Both the position numbers and the translations under genes were made by a program. A stretch of 64,000 nt of DNA, taken from Actinoplanes solisilvae. Lineage in GTDB: Bacteria > Actinomycetota > Actinomycetes > Mycobacteriales > Micromonosporaceae. The DNA lies in the NCBI RefSeq assembly GCF_003999975.1, contig NZ_RJAC01000020.1:62001-126000 (forward strand). Direction: 5' to 3'. Below the pieces are notes generated by a model, which saw only the letters and a list, made by a program, of their open reading frames with translations, was not told the origin of the DNA and did no database searches. The stretch's first letter is position 1; each line of letters starts with the position of its first letter. Positions 42,335 through 51,500 of this stretch are shown piece after piece.

Positions 42335-43172
42335 AGGCCTTCAGCGCCGCCGCTACCCACGTGGCGACCGGGGTCGCCGGCCGGCCCAGCAACCCCTCGA
42401 GATCGGCCGTCGGGGCGAAGAGAGCTCCCTGCGAGGCAGCCCGGTCGGAATCCGCGTAGACCGCCGCGGCCGCCTCGGGCAGCCCGACACCGACGAGCAT
42501 CTCGCGGTACTTCTCCTCGCCCAGGTCGGTGTAGGTCACCGGCTTGCCGGACTGCCGCGCGATCTCGGCGGCCAGCTCGCCGAGTGTGAAGGCGACCCCG
42601 CCCAGCTCGTAGACCTTGCCCGCGTGGCCGTCGGTGGTGAGCACCGCCGCGGCGGCCTCGGCGAAGTCGGCCCGCGGCGCGGCGCTGATCTTGCCGTTCC
42701 CGGCCGCGCCGAACATGCCGTGCTCGAGAGCCTGCTCGACGTTGTAGTTCTCGGTGTACCAGCTGTTGCGCAGGAACACCGCGGGCAGCCCAGTGGCGGT
42801 GATCATCTGCTCGGTCGCCAGGTGCTCGGCGGCCAGCTTCATGTCGGTCGTGTCGGCGTGCGGGGCGCTGGTGTAGGCGATCAGGCCCACGTTCGCGGCC
42901 TTGGCCGCGTCGACCACGTTGCGGTGCTGCTCGATCCGCTTGCCGACCTCGCTGCCCGAGATGAAGAGGACCTTGTCGGCGTCTTCGAAAGCGGCGCGCA
43001 GCCCGGCCGGATCGTCGTAGGAGACCTGCTTCACGGTGACCCCGAGGTCGGCGATCCGGTCGATCTGACGACCGAGGCCGACGATCTCGCTCGCCGGCAC
43101 GCCGCGGGCGAGCAGCGACTGGATGGTGAGCCGGCCGAGGTGTCCGGTGGCGCCCGTGACGACGATGGTCAT
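42333..43172 (-). CDS. NmrA-like NAD(P)-binding SDR (quinone reductase-type)
   Basis: A 279-residue atypical SDR: TIVVTGATGHLGRLTIQSLL with the GxxGxxG cofactor motif, VLFISGSEVGKRIEQHRNVVDAAKAA, LRNSWYTENYN, YELGGVAFTLGELAAEIA (key parts). It resembles the QorB/YtfG NADPH:quinone oxidoreductase group. It is divergent from an HxlR regulator, the classic arrangement of a redox-sensing regulator and its target. Confidence 0.93.
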   Translation of the reverse strand: MTIVVTGATGHLGRLTIQSLLARGVPASEIVGLGRQIDRIADLGVTVKQVSYDDPAGLRAAFEDADKVLFISGSEVGKRIEQHRNVVDAAKAANVGLIAYTSAPHADTTDMKLAAEHLATEQMITATGLPAVFLRNSWYTENYNVEQALEHGMFGAAGNGKISAAPRADFAEAAAAVLTTDGHAGKVYELGGVAFTLGELAAEIARQSGKPVTYTDLGEEKYREMLVGVGLPEAAAAVYADSDRAASQGALFAPTADLEGLLGRPATPVATWVAAALKA

Positions 43173-43238
43173 GGTGGTTCCTCCTGCGTTGGTCGTTGTG
43201 ACAATCCGAGCTAACGTCGCAGCTCAGGGATCACTTCC

Positions 43239-43248
43239 CTATCGATAG
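43239..43248. promoter_or_regulatory. Operator candidate between SDR and HxlR genes
   Basis: CTATCGATAG is a perfect palindrome within CCCTATCGATAGAAGG, in the middle of the 120-bp region between divergent genes. A second partial copy, GGGATAG, lies at 43279-43285. Confidence 0.5.
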
Positions 43249-43292
43249 AAGGCACCTTGAAGTGCAGTACTCACCCGAGGGATAGTAACCAG

Positions 43293-43664
43293 GTGGAAGT
43301 CAGTGCGTACGCGAAAGACTGCCCCAGCCGGCAGATCCTCGACCGGATCGGCGACACGTGGAGCGTCCTGGTCGTGATGATGCTCGCCGACGGGCCGCAG
43401 CGCTACACGGCGCTGTCCCGGCGGATCGAGGGGGTCAGCCCCAAGATGCTCACCCAGACGCTGCGGGGGCTCGAGCGCGACGGGCTGATCGACCGCACGG
43501 TGTACGCCGAGGTGCCGCCGCGGGTCGACTACGAGCTGACCGATCTGGGCCGCAGCCTGCTCGGCCTGGTGCGCGGCCTGGAGCAGTGGGCCGTCACCCA
43601 CATCGACGACGTGCAGGTGGCTCGCCACGCCTATGACAACCCGGGCGTACGGGTAAAGGTGTAG
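43293..43664 (+). CDS. HxlR family transcriptional regulator
   Basis: A 123-residue winged HTH: CPSRQILDRIGDTWSVLVVMML, YTALSRRIEGVSPKMLTQTLRGLERDGLI, YELTDLGRSLL. The Cys in KDCPSRQ is where redox or electrophile sensing occurs in relatives such as YodB and QorR. GTG 43293 is chosen; the ribosome site is weak. It probably represses the divergent SDR gene. Confidence 0.9.
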   Translation: MEVSAYAKDCPSRQILDRIGDTWSVLVVMMLADGPQRYTALSRRIEGVSPKMLTQTLRGLERDGLIDRTVYAEVPPRVDYELTDLGRSLLGLVRGLEQWAVTHIDDVQVARHAYDNPGVRVKV

Positions 43665-43692
43665 TGCCTGGCGGCCCGATCGGCGACTGGCC

Positions 43693-44370
43693 CTAGGCGT
43701 AGAGCGCGAAGTAGACGGCGATGTGGTGGCTGATCGCGGCCACCAGCGTGCAGGCGTGGAAGAACTCGTGGTGGCCGAAGACCTCGGGCCACGGGTTCGG
43801 CCGGCGCAGCGCGTAGAAGAACGCCCCCACGCTGTAGATCACGCCGCCCACGATCAGCAGGACCAGGCAGGCGACGCCGCCGCGGTGCAGTACCTCGGGC
43901 AGGATCGCGACCGCGCCCCAGCCCAGGGCCAAATAGAGCGGGGCCCCGGCCCAGCGCGGCAGATGCGGCCAGATGGTCTTGAGGGCCACCCCGCCGAGCG
44001 CGCCGCCCCAGATCAGGCTCAGCATCAGCGTCGCCTTGCCGGGAGACAGCAGCAGCAGGCAGAACGGCGTGTAGGTGCCGGCGATGAAGATGAAGATCAT
44101 CGAGTGGTCGGCCCGGCGCATGATCTGGTAGCCGCGTTCGCTCCAGACCCGACGGTGGTAGAGCGCGCTGATGCCGAACAGCCCGCACACGGTGATGCTG
44201 TAGACCAGGGTGCTCAGGAAGGGCTCGATGCCCGGCCGGCTGAGGGCGATCGAGCAGAGCACGATGCCGCAGACCAGCGCGACGAAGAACGCGTACTGAT
44301 GCAGCCGTCCACGCAGTCTCGGCTTGCCGAGATCGGCCGGCTTCATCCTGAACGGGGCGGAGGTCGTCAC
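43693..44370 (-). CDS. Hemolysin III (PAQR/YqfA) family membrane protein
   Basis: A 225-residue protein with seven membrane helices. PAQR signatures are SALYHRRVWSE, RRADHSMIFIFIAGTYTP and GHHEFFHACTLVAA with the metal-binding His residues. Family members are hydrolase-like membrane proteins, and the bacterial role is uncertain. GTG 44370 follows GGGAGCC. Divergent from pxpB. Confidence 0.93.
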   Translation of the reverse strand: MTTSAPFRMKPADLGKPRLRGRLHQYAFFVALVCGIVLCSIALSRPGIEPFLSTLVYSITVCGLFGISALYHRRVWSERGYQIMRRADHSMIFIFIAGTYTPFCLLLLSPGKATLMLSLIWGGALGGVALKTIWPHLPRWAGAPLYLALGWGAVAILPEVLHRGGVACLVLLIVGGVIYSVGAFFYALRRPNPWPEVFGHHEFFHACTLVAAISHHIAVYFALYA

Positions 44371-44380
44371 GGCTCCCAGG

Positions 44381-44394
44381 TTACGGTATCGTAA
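44381..44394. promoter_or_regulatory. Palindrome between hemolysin III gene and pxpB
   Basis: TTACGGTATCGTAA has perfect 5-bp arms, the same TTAC-N6-GTAA frame as the etfD and fadE sites but with a different core. It may be an operator for either divergent gene. Confidence 0.4.
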
Positions 44395-44448
44395 GTTACT
44401 ACAGGGTAGGTCAGTCGGGGTGAGAAAGAATACTGGCAAGATCTGCTC

Positions 44449-45060
44449 ATGAGGCTAAAGCGTGCCGGTGCCTCGGCGCTGCTGATCGAGTGTCGCGACG
44501 GTGAACAGGTCGAGGCCTGGCGAAGCGAGCTGCTCCGTCGTCGAGACGCCGGTGACCTGCGCATTGTCGACATCGTGCCCGGTGCCCGCTCCCTGCTGCT
44601 CGACGGCGTCGGGCCGGGGACAGTCGAGGCGCTGGCCGCCCTGCCCGAGCCCCGGCGATCGGCCGTTTCCCGAGATCAGTGGCCGGTCGTGCCGATCCCG
44701 ACGGTCTTCGACGGCCAAGATTTGGCGGACGTGGCCACGCGCTGGGCGATGACCACGGCGCAGGCGATCGACCACCTGACGACCACCGACTTCACCGTCG
44801 CTTTCTGTGGGTTCTCGCCCGGGTTTGCCTATATGCGCGGACTGGGCGAGAAGTTCTCGGTCCCCCGGCTCGACGCACCTCGTCCCCGCGTGCCGGCCGG
44901 TTCGGTGGGCCTCGCCGGCGAATATTGCGGCATCTATCCGACGGCCTCACCGGGCGGCTGGCAACTCGTCGGCCGCACGTCCGAGACCCTTTTCGACGTA
45001 CGCGACGAGCCCCCGGCCCGCCTCGGCCCGGGCACCCGCGTCCGCCTGGTGGCAGCGTGA
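44449..45060 (+). CDS. pxpB: 5-oxoprolinase subunit PxpB
   Basis: A 203-residue KipI/PxpB protein: SALLIECRDGEQVEAWR, VVPIPTVFDGQDLADVA, FCGFSPGFAYMRGLGE, LDAPRPRVPAGSVGLAGEYCGIYPTASPGGWQLVGRT (key ends). With PxpC and PxpA it forms the ATP-dependent 5-oxoprolinase that opens pyroglutamate to glutamate. Its stop overlaps the pxpC start as GTGA. Confidence 0.95.
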   Translation: MRLKRAGASALLIECRDGEQVEAWRSELLRRRDAGDLRIVDIVPGARSLLLDGVGPGTVEALAALPEPRRSAVSRDQWPVVPIPTVFDGQDLADVATRWAMTTAQAIDHLTTTDFTVAFCGFSPGFAYMRGLGEKFSVPRLDAPRPRVPAGSVGLAGEYCGIYPTASPGGWQLVGRTSETLFDVRDEPPARLGPGTRVRLVAA

Positions 45061-45917
45061 TCACCGTCGTGCGGGCCGGCCCGCTGACCACCATCCAAGA
45101 TCAAGGCCGGCCCGGGTACGCCCACCTCGGTGTCCCCCGCTCCGGGGCGCTCGACAGCCGGGCGCTGCGCCGGGCCAACGCGATGGTCGGCAACCCGGCA
45201 TCGGCGGCCGGGCTCGAGACCACCCTGATGGGTTGCGCGCTGCGTTTCGAAGAGCCGGCCGTCGTGGCGGTGACCGGTGCGGCGGCGATCGTGAAGCTCG
45301 ACAAGGTGCCCGTCGACGGCCTGATCGAGGTGGGGGCCGGTTCCCTGCTCGACGTGGGAAGGGCGACCCGCGGCGTACGGTCGTACGTGGCTGTCTGCGG
45401 TGGTCTCGACGTCGAGCCGGTGCTGGGCAGCCGGGCTACGGACACGCTCTCGGGCCTCGGGCCGGCGCGGCTGACCGACGGCATGACCCTCTCGGTGGGG
45501 CGGCCTCCCGCGGCTTCGCCGGAGGCTGCCGTCTCGCTGGAGCCCGACGACTCCCCGGAGATCGAGGACCAGCCCGAGATCGCCGACGAGCTGGACCTCG
45601 GGGTGTGGATCGGCCCGCGCGACGACTGGTTCTCGGGCAGCGAGCTGTTCGACACTCCGTACCGGGTCAGCCCGATGAGCAACCGCATCGGCTGCCGGCT
45701 GTCGGGTGCCGCCCTGACCCGTACGCGGGCCGGTGAACTGCCCCCGGAAGGCGTGGTGCTGGGCGCGATCCAGGTGCCGGTCGACGGGCAGCCGTTGATC
45801 TTCCTGGCCGATCATCCGACCACGGGCGGCTACCCGGTGATCGGGGTGGTCGACGACGTGAACGCCCTGGCCCAGGCGCGACCGGGAAGTACGGTGCGGT
45901 TCCATGCCCTCGATTGA
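45057..45917 (+). CDS. pxpC: 5-oxoprolinase subunit PxpC
   Basis: A 286-residue PxpC (biotin-dependent carboxylase-like) protein: GPLTTIQDQGRPGYAHLGVP, SGALDSRALRRANAMVGNP, YVAVCGGLDVEPVLGSRAT, FFLADHP-type segment LIFLADHPTTGGYPVIGVV. GTG 45057 overlaps pxpB by four bases, and its end overlaps pxpA by 14 bases, so the three are translationally coupled. The segment around residues 155-175 is unusually acidic (EPDDSPEIEDQPEIADELD). Confidence 0.94.
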   Translation: MITVVRAGPLTTIQDQGRPGYAHLGVPRSGALDSRALRRANAMVGNPASAAGLETTLMGCALRFEEPAVVAVTGAAAIVKLDKVPVDGLIEVGAGSLLDVGRATRGVRSYVAVCGGLDVEPVLGSRATDTLSGLGPARLTDGMTLSVGRPPAASPEAAVSLEPDDSPEIEDQPEIADELDLGVWIGPRDDWFSGSELFDTPYRVSPMSNRIGCRLSGAALTRTRAGELPPEGVVLGAIQVPVDGQPLIFLADHPTTGGYPVIGVVDDVNALAQARPGSTVRFHALD

Positions 45918-46662
45918 CCTGAACGCCGACCTCGGTGAGGGGTTCGGCCGCTGGAGCCTCGGCGACGACGATGCGCTGCTCTCCGTGGTGACCTCGGCCA
46001 ACGTGGCCTGCGGCTTCCACGCGGGCGATCCGTCCACTATGCACCGGATCTGCGCCTTGGCGGTCGAGCGGTCGGTGGCGATCGGGGCACAGGTGGGCTA
46101 CCGCGACCTGGCCGGGTTCGGGCGGCGGCGCATCGACTACGAGCCGGACGAACTGCGCGACGACGTGCTCTATCAGATCGGCGCGCTCGAGGCCTTCTGC
46201 CGCGTGGCCGGTGGACGGGTTGCCTATGTGAAGCCGCACGGCGCTCTCTACAACACGGCGGCCGTCGACGAAGGGCAGGCGGGCGCGGTGGTAGCGGCAG
46301 TGCGGGCGTACGACGCCTCGCTGCCGGTGTTGTGCCAGCCGGGATCGGTGCTGGCCCGGCTCGCCGCCGAGGCCGGACTGACCGTGATGGGCGAGGGATT
46401 CGCCGACCGGGGCTATCGCGCGGACGGCACGCTGATGCCGCGATCGCTACCGGGGGCGGTGCTGCACGACCCGGACGAGGTGGTCGCCCGGGCCGTGCGC
46501 ATGGCGGTCGAAGGAGTGGTCGAGACCGGCGACGGCGTCACCGTGCCGGTGCCCGTCGCGTCGATCTGCGTGCACGGCGACACACCCGGCTCGGTCGAAC
46601 TGGCCGGGCGGGTGCGTGCCGGGCTCGCCGGTGCGTCCCTGACCCTTACACCGTTCGCCTGA
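45904..46662 (+). CDS. pxpA: 5-oxoprolinase subunit PxpA (LamB/YcsF)
   Basis: A 252-residue LamB/YcsF protein: IDLNADLGEGFGRW, VTSANVACGFHAGDP, QVGYRDLAGFGRR, VKPHGALYN, EGFADRGY and CVHGDTPGSVEL. It carries the metal-dependent half of the 5-oxoprolinase reaction. ATG 45904 lies inside the end of pxpC. The next gene converges four bases away. Confidence 0.96.
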   Translation: MPSIDLNADLGEGFGRWSLGDDDALLSVVTSANVACGFHAGDPSTMHRICALAVERSVAIGAQVGYRDLAGFGRRRIDYEPDELRDDVLYQIGALEAFCRVAGGRVAYVKPHGALYNTAAVDEGQAGAVVAAVRAYDASLPVLCQPGSVLARLAAEAGLTVMGEGFADRGYRADGTLMPRSLPGAVLHDPDEVVARAVRMAVEGVVETGDGVTVPVPVASICVHGDTPGSVELAGRVRAGLAGASLTLTPFA

Positions 46663-46665
46663 CCG

Positions 46666-48459
46666 TCAGGCCTCGTCGTCCATTCCGCGCAGGATGAGCG
46701 GGAGGCGGCTCGGGCCGTCGGTGGTGACGACGACCGGGACGCCCCAGTCCTGGCGGGTCAGGTGGCAGGCGGCGAACTCGACGTCGACGTCGCAGGTCGC
46801 GGCCTGGGCGACCACCTGGAGCACGCCCTTGGGCACGTCCGGGTTGATGACCAGGGCGCGCGACAGGTCGGTCGTGACCCCGGCGCCGTCGAGCAGCAAC
46901 TCGGGCGGTGACGCCGAGACCTCGAGCCGGGTCGACGGGCCGAACTGCTCGTCGAGCTTCTGCCCGGGGGCCGGGGTGAACACCACGTCGAGGGTCAGCG
47001 CGCCGGGCGCGACCGGGGAGGGCGGGCGCTCGGTGCGGTGCCGTTCGCCGCTGACCGTGCGGACCGCGCCGGGCGCCAGGCGGGTCAGGCGGTGGGCGGC
47101 CGACTCGACCACGATCACGTCACCGGCGGTCGTGACCACCAGGTCGCTCGGCTCGGCCAGGCCGGAGTCGACGGTCGACACCTCATCGGTCTGCGGGTCG
47201 AACCGCCGGACCGCGCCGTTGTAGGTGTCGGCGATCAGCACCGAGCCGTCGGGCAGCGCGGCGACGCCGAGCGGGTGCTGCAGCAGCGCCTCTTTGGCCG
47301 GGCCGTCGACGTGCCCGAAGTCGAACAGACCCTGGCCGGCGGCGGTATGCAGGACGCCGCTCTCGATGTAGCGCAGCGCCGAGGTCTCGCTGTCGGCGAT
47401 CCACAGCCGGTCACCGCCGACCGAGAGGCCCGACGGCTGGGCCATCCACACGTCAGGGATCGGCCCGTCGCGCAGGGACTCGACCGTCGTGCCGGCGTAG
47501 ACGCCCACCGTGCGCCGGCTCGGGTCGAACCACCAGAGCTGGTGAATGCCGGCCATCGCGATGATCACCCGGTCGTCGAACCAGGCGAGGTCCCACGGGG
47601 AGGACAGGTCGGCGGCCAGGGCCTCTTGCACCGGCTCGTCGACGGCCGAGCGCCACGGACGGCCCGAACCGGCCACCGCGGTGATCTTGCCGTCGGCCAG
47701 GCGCAGGCCGCGCAGCTGGTGGTTGACCGTGTCGGCGACCACGACGTCGTAACCGACGTTCGCGGCGACCTCGGCCGGCAGCAGGAGCAGGCCCTCAGGT
47801 TCGCTGAACGGCTCACCGCGCTCACCGCTGCCGAACCGGCGGACCAGCGTCTCGCCGTCGGACTCGACCTCGACGACCGAGTGCCGGGCCGAGTCGCTGA
47901 CGAGCAGGTGGCCGTCAGGCAGCTCGATCGCCTTGCCGGGGAAGCGGAACACGGTGTCGGCGGCGGGCGGCGGAACGTACGGGCCGTCGCCGCGGTGCAG
48001 CGTGCCGTCGGCCGTGTGCTTGGTGATCAGCTCGTCGATCAGCCGGGAGAGGCCCTCGGCGTGACCCTCGCCGGCCATCGAGGCGACCAGGTAGCCGGTG
48101 GGGTCGATCACCGACAGCGTGGGCCAGGCCTTCGCCGCGTACTGCTGCCAGAGGTGCATGTCGCCGTCGTCGACGACCGGGTGGTGCACGCCGTAGCGCT
48201 CGACCGCCGCGGCCAAGGCCTTCGGGTCGCGCTCGTGCTCGAACTTGGGTGAGTGCACGCCGATCACGACGATCGCGTCGCCGTACTTCTCCTCCAGCGG
48301 CCGCAGCTCGTCCAGCACGTGCAGGCAGTTGATGCAGCAGAAGGTCCAGAAATCCAGGACGACGATCTTGCCACGCAGGTCGGCCAGGGTCAGGTCCTTG
48401 CCGCCGGTGTTCAGCCAGCCACGGCCCCGCAGCTCGGGGGCCCGCACACGTGCAGTCAT
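46666..48459 (-). CDS. Thioredoxin-fold and NHL-repeat protein
   Basis: A 597-residue protein. Residues 1-150 are thioredoxin-like with DFWTFCCINCLHVLDEL (a CxNC site) and AWPTLSVIDPTGYLV. From about 165 to 460, NHL beta-propeller repeats appear (DGHLLVSDSARHSVVEVE, GYDVVVADTVNHQLRGL, DGSVLIADTYNGAVRRFD). A C-terminal DsbD-like region follows. This is the NHLRC2 architecture. It may be a redox or scaffold protein; no signal peptide is seen, so cytoplasmic. ATG 48459 chosen over an upstream GTG. Confidence 0.93.
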   Translation of the reverse strand: MTARVRAPELRGRGWLNTGGKDLTLADLRGKIVVLDFWTFCCINCLHVLDELRPLEEKYGDAIVVIGVHSPKFEHERDPKALAAAVERYGVHHPVVDDGDMHLWQQYAAKAWPTLSVIDPTGYLVASMAGEGHAEGLSRLIDELITKHTADGTLHRGDGPYVPPPAADTVFRFPGKAIELPDGHLLVSDSARHSVVEVESDGETLVRRFGSGERGEPFSEPEGLLLLPAEVAANVGYDVVVADTVNHQLRGLRLADGKITAVAGSGRPWRSAVDEPVQEALAADLSSPWDLAWFDDRVIIAMAGIHQLWWFDPSRRTVGVYAGTTVESLRDGPIPDVWMAQPSGLSVGGDRLWIADSETSALRYIESGVLHTAAGQGLFDFGHVDGPAKEALLQHPLGVAALPDGSVLIADTYNGAVRRFDPQTDEVSTVDSGLAEPSDLVVTTAGDVIVVESAAHRLTRLAPGAVRTVSGERHRTERPPSPVAPGALTLDVVFTPAPGQKLDEQFGPSTRLEVSASPPELLLDGAGVTTDLSRALVINPDVPKGVLQVVAQAATCDVDVEFAACHLTRQDWGVPVVVTTDGPSRLPLILRGMDDEA

Positions 48460-48519
48460 CGCACCATCGTGCCGCACCTCGACTGCGGGTACGGCACGAA
48501 GGTGGTCAGGATGACAACG

Positions 48520-51500
48520 TCAGGCGGGCTTCTTCAGGCATAGGACCTGGTTGTTGCCGTCGGCGTCCTTGTTGATCACGGCGGGCTGGGCCGGGTCGGC
48601 GCACTTCGCCCGGTCGTCCACGATGGAGACGACCTGGAACGCCGTGGCGTCCGAGCACGCGACCTTGACCGCCGCCTCACCCTCCTGCTTCACGCACTCG
48701 CCCTGGATCACCGACAGCGACTCGCCACCCTTGCCGCCGGCCACCAGATAGACGATGCCGAACACGATGCCGAGCAGCACGACCGCGCCCAGCACGACCG
48801 ACACCAGGATCGGCAGCATGCGGACGTGCGGCGTCTCGGGCTTGGCCGGCTTCGCCTCGGACTTGAAGCTGTCGAACCGGCCCTGGTCGGCCTCGACGCC
48901 GGGCCAGCTCGTCGTGTCTTCCGGGGTCGGCGGGGTCACCGTGGCGCGGCTGGCCGGGCTCGGGAAGCCGCCCACTCCGCCGTCGTTGCCGAAGCCGTTG
49001 GACCCCGGCTGGCCGGGCGAGTCGAACCCGCCCAGACCCGGAGGCATCGGCGGCAGAGCCGGCGCCGGCACATAGGGCTGCAGGTCGCGGCCCGCGATGT
49101 CGGTGGTCAGCTCGCTGTAGGGCTCGCCGGGCCGCGGGGGCGGACCGGGCAGGTCGGAATAGAGCGAGCCGGGCGGAGCCGGCTCGGGCGCCGCACCGGG
49201 CAGCGCGGGCGCCGAGGCCATGCCGGTCGGGGCGCTGCCGGGGCCGCTCGTCGGGGAGACGCGGGCGCTGGCCCGGGCCGGGGACTGCGGGATGATGCCG
49301 GCGCCGCGAGGCTCGTCGTCGTCGGGATAGGCCGGGAAGGGCGGCGACCCGAAAACGCCCTGCGCGGAACTGTCGTCGCTGGCGCCGAAGGCTCCGGAAT
49401 CCGGGTGGAAGGCACCCGAGTGGGGCTGACCCCCGCCGAAGCCCGCGCCGAACGCGCCGGAATCGGGCTCCGGGCTTGCGGAGGACGACTCGTCCTCGGC
49501 GGGCTCGGCCGCGGCGGGACGGCCGTAGACCCGGGCCTGCGGCGCGGCGTTCGCGGACGGGATCTCGGCCGCGTCGACCGGGGCCGTGCGGCTGGTCGTC
49601 GGCACCGAGGCGCTCGCCGTGACCGGCCGGGCCGAGCCGACGGCGGCCGGGTTCTCGGCCGGGTCGCGCGGCGCGGGCACCGAACCGGGGGCGACCGGCG
49701 AGCTGAGCGCACCGAGCGCGGCCCCGGGCACCCGCTGCGGGTAGCCGTTCGGGTTGTCCTCGGACTGGCCGGGCCTCCGGTAGATCGCTTGATCATCGGC
49801 GGGTTGCTCGTCGCCCGGCGTGAACGGCTGGGCTGCGCCGTAGGTGGCGCCCGGATCGCGCACCACGCCGAAGGGCGAGGACGCGGCGTCGGACGGCGAT
49901 GAGTGGTCCTGCTGGTCGGACTCGAACGGCGGGACCGGACGGGCGGAGCCGTACGTGGGCGAGCTCGCGCGGGCGTCGTCGGATCCGCCGCCGTAGGGCT
50001 GGACGGAGCCGAAGGCACCGGGGTCGCCGGCGGCGCCGTAGACGGGAGCGCCGCTTTCTTGGGCGCCGTCGGGCTGACCGAACGGGGACGCCGGGCCGGA
50101 GTCGGCCTCGGGCTGGCCGTAGGGGCCGGCGGGCCGGGCCGAGCCATAGACGGAGGCGCCGTTGTCAGGGCTGCCGGGCTGACCGAACGCGCTGGAGTCG
50201 CCCGGCTGACCGAACGCACCCGAGTCGGGCTGACCGAACGTGCCCGAGTCGGGCTGACCGAACGTGCCCGAGTCAGGCTGACCGAACGTGACGGAGTCGG
50301 GCTGGCCGAACGCGTTGGAGCCGGCCGCAGGCTGGCCGTAGGTGGCCGGGTCGCCGGAGGGCTGGCCGTAGGTGCCCGCCGGACGGGCCGAGCCGTAGAC
50401 GGGAGCCTCGCCCTCTTGAGCGCCGTCGGGCTGACCGAACGGAGCCGGCGGCCGCGCCGAGCCGAACGCGGGCGTGGCCGGGACGCTGCCATAGGCCGGG
50501 CTCTGCGGCTGCCCACCAGCTTTGCCGCCGCGGCCGAACGGGTCGGGCAGACCGTCGCGCTCGGTCTCGCCGAACGACTGCTCGGTCGGTTGCCCCTCGG
50601 CGGACGCGCCGCGGCCGAACGGGTCGGCGAACGGCTCGGGACGGCCGTAGGGGTGGGGCGGGATCTCGTCGGCCGAACCCTCCGGCCCGCCGAACGTGTT
50701 GAAGCCCTGAGCTGCAGGTTGCTCGGGGAAGCCCGTGGGCGGGCCGAACGGCGCCTGCTGGCTGCGGATCGGGAGCTCGCCGGGAACGCCCTGCGGCGGC
50801 TCGGGGCTGTCGCCAGGAGCGTTGCGCAGCGGGAACCCGCCGCTGTCGCCGCGACGGGTCGGGAACGCCGTGCCACCACCGCCGGAGCCGCGCAGCGGGA
50901 ACCCGCCGCTCTCGGCCGACGCCGGCGCGGGAGCGGCGGCGGGAGCCGCCGGGGGGCGAGGCGCAGCCGGCGGAGGGGCCGGAGCGTCGGAAAGACCGGT
51001 CAGCGTGGCGCCGGGAACCCGGATGCGCTGGTCGCCGAAGGCGGAGACGCCCGGCGGCCGACCGGTGGGCGGCTCGGCCTGCTCGGGGGCGGCACCGCGG
51101 GACGCCGCGGCGGCGAACCCGTCGAAGCCGTCGAGCGAGTCGACCGTGCTGCCCGGGTTGGCGTTGCGCTGCGGCAACGGGGCGCCGGGGCGCTGGATGA
51201 AGTCTTGGTCGGCGGCCGGCGGGGCCGTCGGGGGCGGGCCCCAGACCGACTGCGGCTCGGCGGGCGGTGCCGCGGCCTCGGAACCGGGCGGTGGCCCGAA
51301 CGCGGAGGACGGGCCGCCGTTCTGCGCGGGGCCGAACGGGGACGCCGGTGCGGCGGAACCGTAGGCGCCGGGGTCGCCGGGCGTGACCGAGCCGTAGGGC
51401 GAGGCGGCGCCGCGCTGCGGCAGCGCGCTGCTCTCACCGGTCTGCGGGGCCGGGGTGGGGTTGCGTTGCGGCAGGGTGCCGCCCTCCTCGGGAGTGGGGA

